A stretch of 9,901 nucleotides of DNA, from the NCBI GenBank assembly GCA_023336855.1, contig JAMBLK010000113.1, positions 1 through 9,901 on the forward strand, read 5' to 3'. The position numbers and the translations under genes were made by a program. Under the pieces are notes generated by a model, which was not told the DNA's origin, did not search any database, and saw only the letters and a list, made by a program, of their open reading frames with translations. Of this stretch, positions 1 to 4,975 are shown one piece after another; the stretch's first letter is position 1, and every line of letters starts with the position of its first letter. This DNA comes from Actinomycetes bacterium. Lineage in GTDB: Bacteria > Actinomycetota > Acidimicrobiia > Spongiisociales > UBA5794.

Positions 1-26
1 AATCCGAAGAGCCCCAGAATCCTCAT
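1..26 (-). CDS. 5' end of an unidentified gene, cut by the left window edge
   Basis: An ATG at 26-24 on the minus strand overlaps the TGA stop of the GtrA-like gene (25-23) in an ATGA arrangement. The reading frame stays open to the window edge and gives M-R-I-L-G-L-F-G. The same 4-base overlap occurs at two other junctions of this gene run, which is the main reason to believe it is a real start. Eight residues are too few to name a family. From context it is probably another member of the same envelope-glycan operon. Confidence 0.4.
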
Positions 27-481
27 GCCCCCGAGGGACTGCTCTCCTGCTCTTTGATCGCCTTCCCGAACACAATGTCTCGGTAGGAGGCGAACTTCGG
101 AAGGAGGATCACGATCGATGTAGTCAAGTACACCCCGTTCGCAGCGATCGTCGACAGCGGGCCGAACAGTGTTTCGGCGAGCCACATCGTGCCCGCCGTA
201 CCGGCCCATGCGGCGAGGTTGATCAGGTAGAAACGCATCGTCTCTCCGCCGGAGACTCTGCCGTCCTTGATCTCGAACGTCCACGCTCTGTTCAGGAGAT
301 ACGACATGAACGTGGTGAGGGCGAAGGCGACGCTTACCGCCGCGACCGACCACCAGCCCATCCACAGGAAGAGGTTGAACAGGGCGAACGACACGATCGT
401 ATTGGCAACACCGACGAGCCCGACCTTGACGAACTGTCCGAACGCCTCTTTGGTCATGAAGCTCGCCAGATAGCGCTTCAT
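23..481 (-). CDS. GtrA family membrane protein
   Basis: This is a 152-residue protein of the GtrA family, small four-helix membrane proteins thought to flip or help flip polyprenyl-phosphate-linked sugars across the cytoplasmic membrane for glycan or O-antigen glucosylation. Family hallmarks are visible: F-V-K-V-G-L-V-G-V-A-N-T at about residues 17-28, opening the first helix, and Y-L-L-N-R-A-W-T-F at about 61-69, corresponding to the usual NRxWTF motif after helix 2. Two further hydrophobic segments lie at about 84-104 and 109-128, followed by a short polar tail. Length is normal for the family. The ATG overlaps the stop of the upstream membrane protein (ATGA at 481-478) and has no clear Shine-Dalgarno sequence, so translational coupling is likely. 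The family call is firm; the substrate cannot be read from the sequence. Confidence 0.93.
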   Translation of the reverse strand: MKRYLASFMTKEAFGQFVKVGLVGVANTIVSFALFNLFLWMGWWSVAAVSVAFALTTFMSYLLNRAWTFEIKDGRVSGGETMRFYLINLAAWAGTAGTMWLAETLFGPLSTIAANGVYLTTSIVILLPKFASYRDIVFGKAIKEQESSPSGA

Positions 482-2676
482 GCGTCGACCCCGGACGAGC
501 GGAGCTTGCGCCGACGGTATGCGTATGCCGCCAGCCCGGTGAAAGCGAGCAGTGTGAGGGCCATACCCAGATTCTCGGCAGACGTGTTCCTGAACTCAAG
601 GACGACGTGTTCCTCCGTCGGGACGACGACCATCAGCGATGGAGCGGCGCGATACGGTCCTTCAGCTCCCTCCACCTTCCAATTCGGGAAGTAGGACTCC
701 TTCACGAGGTGAGGCACACCAATGGCCGTCGTCGTGAACGAGATGCGATCATCTTCCTGAACGATGTCGGTCACGACGCCCGTGCCCGCATAGGGCGACA
801 CCGTCGTCAGTCGATCTTCGACCGATTCAACCCGGAGCCACTCCTCAGGTCCGGTTTCAACGAGCCAGTTGTCCAGATGATCGACGTCGTCGTACCACTC
901 GAGCGAAGGATCGAGGAAGTCTCCACCCCCATCCCATACGGCCGGTCTCATCGTCGCAACGTCGACGAGGTCGGAGTCGGGGAGGGCGAAGATCGTCCAT
1001 GGCGAAGCAACGCCGATCTCGACGAGACCGGCCAGCCTGGCTTCGGATGCACCCTTCTCCGTGAAGCTCACGTAATAGGCGACGTCGTACACGGCGAGGT
1101 GGGCGACACCGCGATCCATGTTGAACCCGCGGTAGTCAAGTCCCCGCACAGGATTCGATGGTCGTTCGCTGACTTCAGATGCATTCAGGAAGTGGAACGG
1201 TGTGGTGAGCGACGACTCGAAGAACAGCCCCTCCATGGATGGATGGCCCTCGCTCCAGTACGGGAACAGCATCAGCGCCATCGGCGTGCCGTACTTGTTC
1301 ATGTCGGAGTTCGCTTCCCACATGATCCGGCCGGGAGGAAGCGTGTCGACCGTCTCCATCAGCGCCTGGTACTCGTGGTAGTCGGCCTTCCCCTCGTATC
1401 CCTCGAAGTTCCACTTGACCCAGCCCGGCACGTCATGAACCGAGAGCATCGTGGCGGTGAGCACGATGAAGCCGACACCCAGCGACGTCCCGATCAGCAC
1501 CGTTCGACGAAGAGGGACACGTCGCGAGATCTCAAGGACGGCCAGACCGAGCGCGATACCGGCGAACACGTATACGCCGAAGTACCAATAGGGAAGAAGT
1601 CGGGCGTTGTACAGGGCAGTGATGCCGATCTTCGGAAGGATGAAATACCCGGCGAGGGGTAGCAACGTGAGCCATGCCAGAACCATGACGTCATCGCGCC
1701 GTAGCATCGTCCACACCATCCCGATGACTCCCAGCACGAGGATGGGGATGAATTCCCCGGGCAGCGGGGAACCCGGATTCGTATCACCGACGATGTTGGC
1801 CACCGGCGACCATCCCATGTCGGTGGTCATGCCCTGGAACACCCGGATACCGAGCGGCAGTGCCCAGAATGCGGAGATCGCGAACCCGAGAATCCATGAC
1901 GAGACAACCGTCCGCGGTCCGTTCCGCCGGAACAGAAGCGACACTGAGACGACGACCACGATCATCGTGGTGACGATGTGTGTCATGGCTGTGAGAGCGA
2001 GGATGATCCCGGCCAGCAGCGTGAACCGCCTCCCGAGACGCGTGTCGCGAGCGACAATTCCGAGATAGACGATCGAGAGAGCGAAGGACCATGAGAACGA
2101 GAACTCACCCGCGAGCGTCGACTTGATGTTGGCGCCGAAGATCGAGAAGCTCTCCATGAACACGAACATCGACCCTGTGAGAGCGGCCAGTCCCGCTACC
2201 GGGCGTGAGAAGGCGAGGAGCCGCAGGAACACATACGTGGCGACCGGGAGCGCCACCAGTCCGACGATCGCTACCAGCTTGAATGCCACACCGTATGGGA
2301 TGAACACGTCGAGGAGAACGGTCAGGAGCGCAGGGATCGGGAAGTAGAAGTAGAGGGCGGGGAATCCCGCGTACCACGCACCCGACCAACCGAACAGTCG
2401 ACCGGATGGTAGGAGTACGTCTTTGAGGACTTGAGGCAGGAGCACATGGGCACCCATGTCGCCGCCCGTCGGTGTGTTCGCGACGAGGATCTGGGGGAAT
2501 CGGATCAACGATCCGGAGCCGATGACGCCGAGAACGCCCGACATGATGAGCAAGATGATCAGCGTCGGCGCACCGACCAGCAGGATGATCAGCCAGGTCG
2601 GGACAGCACTCGTGCCCACGGCCTCTGAGGGTTCAGAGGCAGGTTCCATGACGGTGGTCGCGGGAGGTGAGGTCAC
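478..2676 (-). CDS. Polytopic membrane protein, COG5617 / YfhO-like (GT-C-like fold)
   Basis: This 732-residue integral membrane protein has many hydrophobic segments from about residue 27 to 410, then a large extracytoplasmic domain (about 420-690), a final helix (about 703-721) and a basic tail (RRRK). It resembles the '6-pyruvoyl-tetrahydropterin synthase-related' membrane proteins (COG5617) and YfhO-type proteins, which are probable GT-C glycosyltransferases using lipid-linked sugars. After helix 1 comes G-G-D-M-G-A-H (D73, H77), the expected place for the acidic catalytic residue of GT-C enzymes. Near the C-terminus, K-E-S-Y-F-P-N-W-K-V (about 659-668) matches the SYYPGW-like motif of YfhO proteins. 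The chosen start is GTG (2676-2674) without a recognisable Shine-Dalgarno; an ATG nine codons further in is an alternative. Its overlap with the GtrA gene suggests the two act together in sugar transfer and transport. Membrane topology is certain, enzymatic activity is inferred. Confidence 0.85.
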   Translation of the reverse strand: MTSPPATTVMEPASEPSEAVGTSAVPTWLIILLVGAPTLIILLIMSGVLGVIGSGSLIRFPQILVANTPTGGDMGAHVLLPQVLKDVLLPSGRLFGWSGAWYAGFPALYFYFPIPALLTVLLDVFIPYGVAFKLVAIVGLVALPVATYVFLRLLAFSRPVAGLAALTGSMFVFMESFSIFGANIKSTLAGEFSFSWSFALSIVYLGIVARDTRLGRRFTLLAGIILALTAMTHIVTTMIVVVVSVSLLFRRNGPRTVVSSWILGFAISAFWALPLGIRVFQGMTTDMGWSPVANIVGDTNPGSPLPGEFIPILVLGVIGMVWTMLRRDDVMVLAWLTLLPLAGYFILPKIGITALYNARLLPYWYFGVYVFAGIALGLAVLEISRRVPLRRTVLIGTSLGVGFIVLTATMLSVHDVPGWVKWNFEGYEGKADYHEYQALMETVDTLPPGRIMWEANSDMNKYGTPMALMLFPYWSEGHPSMEGLFFESSLTTPFHFLNASEVSERPSNPVRGLDYRGFNMDRGVAHLAVYDVAYYVSFTEKGASEARLAGLVEIGVASPWTIFALPDSDLVDVATMRPAVWDGGGDFLDPSLEWYDDVDHLDNWLVETGPEEWLRVESVEDRLTTVSPYAGTGVVTDIVQEDDRISFTTTAIGVPHLVKESYFPNWKVEGAEGPYRAAPSLMVVVPTEEHVVLEFRNTSAENLGMALTLLAFTGLAAYAYRRRKLRSSGVDA

Positions 2677-2715
2677 GGCTGAAAGACTACCGATGGTGTG
2701 GCGGTCAGTCGGGAC

Positions 2716-2901
2716 CTATGGTTCGCGGCGGGTGACATCGACCAGTGAGTCCAGGTCGAGTTGCTCGCCGTCACGGTCCCACCACTTCGATTCGCACCGG
2801 TGACAAGAGCAGAACACAACCGCCGATCCGTCCGGAAGCGTAAGTTCAATCTCGATAACGGTGTCCTGACCGCACGTGCTGCAGCGGAGCCCGTCACTCA
2901 T
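2716..2901 (-). CDS. Small zinc-ribbon protein, function unknown
   Basis: This 61-residue protein has two cysteine pairs, C7-x-x-C10 and C33-x-x-C36, separated by a short predicted beta-rich segment; an extra cysteine lies at 31. That spacing fits a single zinc ribbon similar in layout to TFIIS-type or rubredoxin-like knuckles. The C-terminal third is acidic. A clear Shine-Dalgarno (GGAAGG, 2913-2908) lies 6 bases before the ATG, which supports a real gene. It sits between the DUF6788-like gene (63-base gap holding an inverted repeat) and the large membrane protein (39-base gap, same reading frame, separated by one TAG stop). I do not recognise a named family. It could bind nucleic acid or a protein partner, but nothing here shows which. 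Confidence 0.72.
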   Translation of the reverse strand: MSDGLRCSTCGQDTVIEIELTLPDGSAVVFCSCHRCESKWWDRDGEQLDLDSLVDVTRREP

Positions 2902-2907
2902 GTTCTG

Positions 2908-2913
2908 CCTTCC
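2908..2913 (-). promoter_or_regulatory. Ribosome binding site of the zinc-ribbon gene
   Basis: GGAAGG on the minus strand, six bases upstream of the ATG at 2901. It supports this start for a gene that is otherwise short enough to be doubted. Confidence 0.6.
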
Positions 2914-2921
2914 ATGGGATA

Positions 2922-2982
2922 CAGAGTAGCGCAGTAGAGCAGTAGCAAGTAGAGCAGTACTGATCTACTGATCTACTGCTTC
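2922..2982. repeat. 8-nt-periodic inverted repeat, copy A
   Basis: The left half reads as tandem units GCGCAGTA (2929), GAGCAGTA (2937), GCAAGTA (2945, 7 nt) and GAGCAGTA (2952). The right half has complementary-type units CTGATC (2960), TACTGATC (2966) and TACTGCTTC (2974). The two halves meet at the perfect palindrome CAGTACTG (2955-2962) and can form an imperfect stem of about 2938-2958 with 2959-2980, interrupted by one mismatch and a small internal loop, with essentially no loop at the tip. The repeat includes the stop codon (TAG, 2967-2965) and last codons of the DUF6788-like gene. A related copy lies at 9413-9507: the 21 bases at 2933-2953 are identical to 9417-9437, and the 16 bases at 2963-2978 are identical to 9492-9507. 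No downstream T-tract makes it a classical terminator. Confidence 0.85.
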
Positions 2983-3249
2983 AGGAACGTCTTCCAGTTT
3001 CCCCAAGTATCGGGATCGACGCTTTCCGTCTTCGTTCCAGTAGGCGTACCAGTAGGGGCCGTGTGGGCATCGGGTGCAGCTGTCCTTGCCGCACTTCACC
3101 ATCTGCTTCCGGAGTTTGACCTCCGGACCCGATCCCGGAAGTTCCACGCCGCGTCCCTCGAGTCGAGCCTTGGCGAGGATGTAGAGGCGCCGCAACTCGT
3201 GCTCATCCATCTCCCTCACGGCCTCGAGGACGTCTCGATCGATAGACAT
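2965..3249 (-). CDS. DUF6788-like cysteine-containing protein
   Basis: This 94-residue protein has an N-terminal helical half (residues 1-35, rich in charged residues) and a C-terminal motif V-K-C-G-K-D-S-C-x-x-C followed by H-G-P-Y-W-Y-A-Y-W (about 51-71) and R-S-R-Y-L-G-K (78-84). The Cys-rich segment followed by HGPYWY and a Y-(L/I)-G-K end is characteristic of the DUF6788 type of small proteins, which have no established function; C53, C58, C61 and H63 could bind zinc. The ATG lies 6 bases after the stop of the DUF3499 gene, with a G-rich stretch (AGGGCGGG) directly upstream, so the two are probably co-translated. The last four residues (A-V-D-Q) and the stop codon are encoded by the inverted repeat at 2922-2982, so the natural C-terminus may have been altered by that repeat. 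Confidence 0.78.
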   Translation of the reverse strand: MSIDRDVLEAVREMDEHELRRLYILAKARLEGRGVELPGSGPEVKLRKQMVKCGKDSCTRCPHGPYWYAYWNEDGKRRSRYLGKLEDVPEAVDQ

Positions 3250-3255
3250 CCCGCC

Positions 3256-3471
3256 CTACACCGGACCCGACGCGAACAGGGTCGGTTGCGATCTGCGATC
3301 GTGGAGCACCCATCCAACAGGTGCCGTGACGCGATCGGCATGTGTGGTGCACAGCGGGTAGCGGGTCCCCGGAAGGGGCGAGCCTTCGCTGTCGACGAGC
3401 CACGCCTCACGTTGCTCGTACGCGTAGGTGAGGCACGAGGTGGAGATCGATGAGCAGCGTACGCACGTCAT
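3256..3471 (-). CDS. DUF3499 family zinc-binding protein
   Basis: This 71-residue protein belongs to the actinobacterial DUF3499 family of unknown function. Family features visible: an N-terminal C3-V-R-C6 knuckle, the L-T-Y-A-Y strand with following A-W-L-V (14-25), the P-L-C41-T-T-H44-A-D segment, and T-A-P-V-G-W (49-54). C3, C6, C41 and H44 are likely zinc ligands. It is shorter than many family members because it stops soon after the T-A-P-x-G-W motif, lacking the long polar C-terminal tail often seen. Its position next to a DUF5719 protein and a GT2-like membrane protein, divergent from cofD/fbiA, matches the arrangement commonly seen in Actinobacteria. The gap to the upstream DUF5719 gene is 52 bases, and the Shine-Dalgarno is weak. 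Function is unknown. Confidence 0.85.
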   Translation of the reverse strand: MTCVRCSSISTSCLTYAYEQREAWLVDSEGSPLPGTRYPLCTTHADRVTAPVGWVLHDRRSQPTLFASGPV

Positions 3472-3523
3472 GACCGTGCAAACCTAGATGTCAAGGGGGA
3501 TCGGACCAAGCATCTTGCAGTTC

Positions 3524-4975
3524 TCATCCGACGCCGACACCTCCGATGAACGCCACGCCCTGGGGCCCCGCTATCGACACAGCCACCGAAACCGGCAGAC
3601 TCGCGTCGATGAGCATCCCCGAGTTCCCGGACTCGCTGAGCGACGGCACGGGGATCTCCACGTAGTGGCCGGCGGGGATCACGATCTTCTCGGATCGAAC
3701 CGCAGAGACCCCGAGAGGACTCACGGTCACCGTTGCATCCTCCCCGGACGGGTTCAGAATCCAGATCGAAGTCTGTGCACCGGGTACGACGCCGAGACCC
3801 GGCACCAACCATCGTTCGAGAGGATCGGTGTTTCCCGGCATGGCCGCCAAGCCGCTGTAGACGACGGGCTCTTCGACTTCCTCACCCTCGGACGTATCGA
3901 TCGTTGCCTCATCAGTCGACTCATCGATGGTGGCTTCTTCCTCGGGAGGTATGACGTCGGTCCGCGGGAACGTCCCTGCCGGAGCCGCCTGGATGAGGGC
4001 TCCGATCGGGGCATTCGATCGCACCCGTACGGCAAACGGTGGCTCCGCGAGGTCTGACAAGTGGATCCGCAACGGCTCGAGCGGCGCAACGATTCGTCCA
4101 TCGACGTCGGGTATCGGACCGTCCGGTGTGAAGAGATCGATGGCGACCGTGGCGCCGACACTCCCGGTGTTGGAGATCACCAGGGTCGGTTCCAAGCCGG
4201 GGAGGCTCGTGACGGGGAAGTCCCAGATCGTCGATTGTCCGGTGCCCGGCCATGACGCCTCGTCATCCTCGCTGTTGAGCACAAGGCTGGGGATCACGAT
4301 CCCGCTCTCAGATGTCACGGTGAACGTGGCCATGTCGAGGAATGGGATGACACGAGAGAGGTCCGTGATCAGCCACGATCGTCCGGGAACGTCGACGCTC
4401 TCGAATCCAGCGAGAGGGGATCTCCCGAATTCGGTGATCGCTTCAACGGTGACCTTGGCGCTCTCTGCGAACGGATTGAACAGCTGAAGTTCGAGAGTGA
4501 ATCCCTCTGCTGTGATACCGCCGACCAGATTCCACTCCTTTGGCACAGACGCGACGCAGCGGTCTCCCGTGAGGATCTCTTCTGACCACATCGCCGTCGT
4601 CACAACTGCCGGTCCGTCGTCGAATTCCACGACACCGGGCGATGTGCCACGGCGGACGATCTCTCCTGCGTCGATGCTCCGAGCTCCTGGACCACGGAGC
4701 CGCACCTCGCTGACGCCCGGTTCCTCGGTGGGATTCGCGTTCGGGAGCGTGACCGTGGCATTGACATCCATCATCGAAGCCAGATTGAACGTCGAGTCAC
4801 GCAGAGCACCCGAGACCACCCACGGGCAGTACCAGGCGCTCGGATCGCCGGTCGCTCCGATCGTTTCAGCCGGCGGTGCCCCGAAATCCGGAGGGCGAAC
4901 GTCAATCGGTTCGGTCTGGGCGAGCGCAAGGGCTCCGACAGCTGCCACGATGATCCCGGCGATTATCCGTCTCAT
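3524..4975 (-). CDS. DUF5719 family secreted protein
   Basis: With the start at 4975 this is a 483-residue exported protein. Residues 1-19 form a signal peptide: M-R-R, a hydrophobic core, then A-L-A before Q20. The mature part is a string of beta-rich repeats with W-x-x-P and N-P or N-x-G turns, as in DUF5719, an actinobacterial family of unknown function usually encoded beside a GT2-like membrane protein. C50 (in Y-C-P-W) and C140 could form a disulfide outside the cytoplasm. An acidic Glu/Thr/Asp-rich linker at about 341-369 with an internal E-A-T-I-D duplication separates the final beta domain. A longer reading frame begins at 5023, but the internal ATG at 4975 is preferred: it overlaps the GT2-like gene's TGA as ATGA, has a strong GGGAGGAG 6 bases upstream, and puts the signal peptide at the N-terminus. 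The role is probably envelope-related, by context. Confidence 0.87.
   Translation of the reverse strand: MRRIIAGIIVAAVGALALAQTEPIDVRPPDFGAPPAETIGATGDPSAWYCPWVVSGALRDSTFNLASMMDVNATVTLPNANPTEEPGVSEVRLRGPGARSIDAGEIVRRGTSPGVVEFDDGPAVVTTAMWSEEILTGDRCVASVPKEWNLVGGITAEGFTLELQLFNPFAESAKVTVEAITEFGRSPLAGFESVDVPGRSWLITDLSRVIPFLDMATFTVTSESGIVIPSLVLNSEDDEASWPGTGQSTIWDFPVTSLPGLEPTLVISNTGSVGATVAIDLFTPDGPIPDVDGRIVAPLEPLRIHLSDLAEPPFAVRVRSNAPIGALIQAAPAGTFPRTDVIPPEEEATIDESTDEATIDTSEGEEVEEPVVYSGLAAMPGNTDPLERWLVPGLGVVPGAQTSIWILNPSGEDATVTVSPLGVSAVRSEKIVIPAGHYVEIPVPSLSESGNSGMLIDASLPVSVAVSIAGPQGVAFIGGVGVG

Noticed and set aside
607..1662. 351-codon open frame on the plus strand, opposite the large membrane protein
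   Set aside because: It is antisense to a clearly membrane-protein-coding frame, is rich in Arg, His and Asp with no domain, and has the composition expected of a GC-rich shadow frame.
2922..2982. CRISPR array
   Set aside because: Units are 7-8 nt, contiguous and inverted, with no spacers; not CRISPR architecture.
3490..3495. TTGACA on the minus strand upstream of the DUF3499 gene, a perfect -35 box
   Set aside because: No acceptable -10 box at 16-18 bases; the position would place the transcript start inside the DUF3499 gene.
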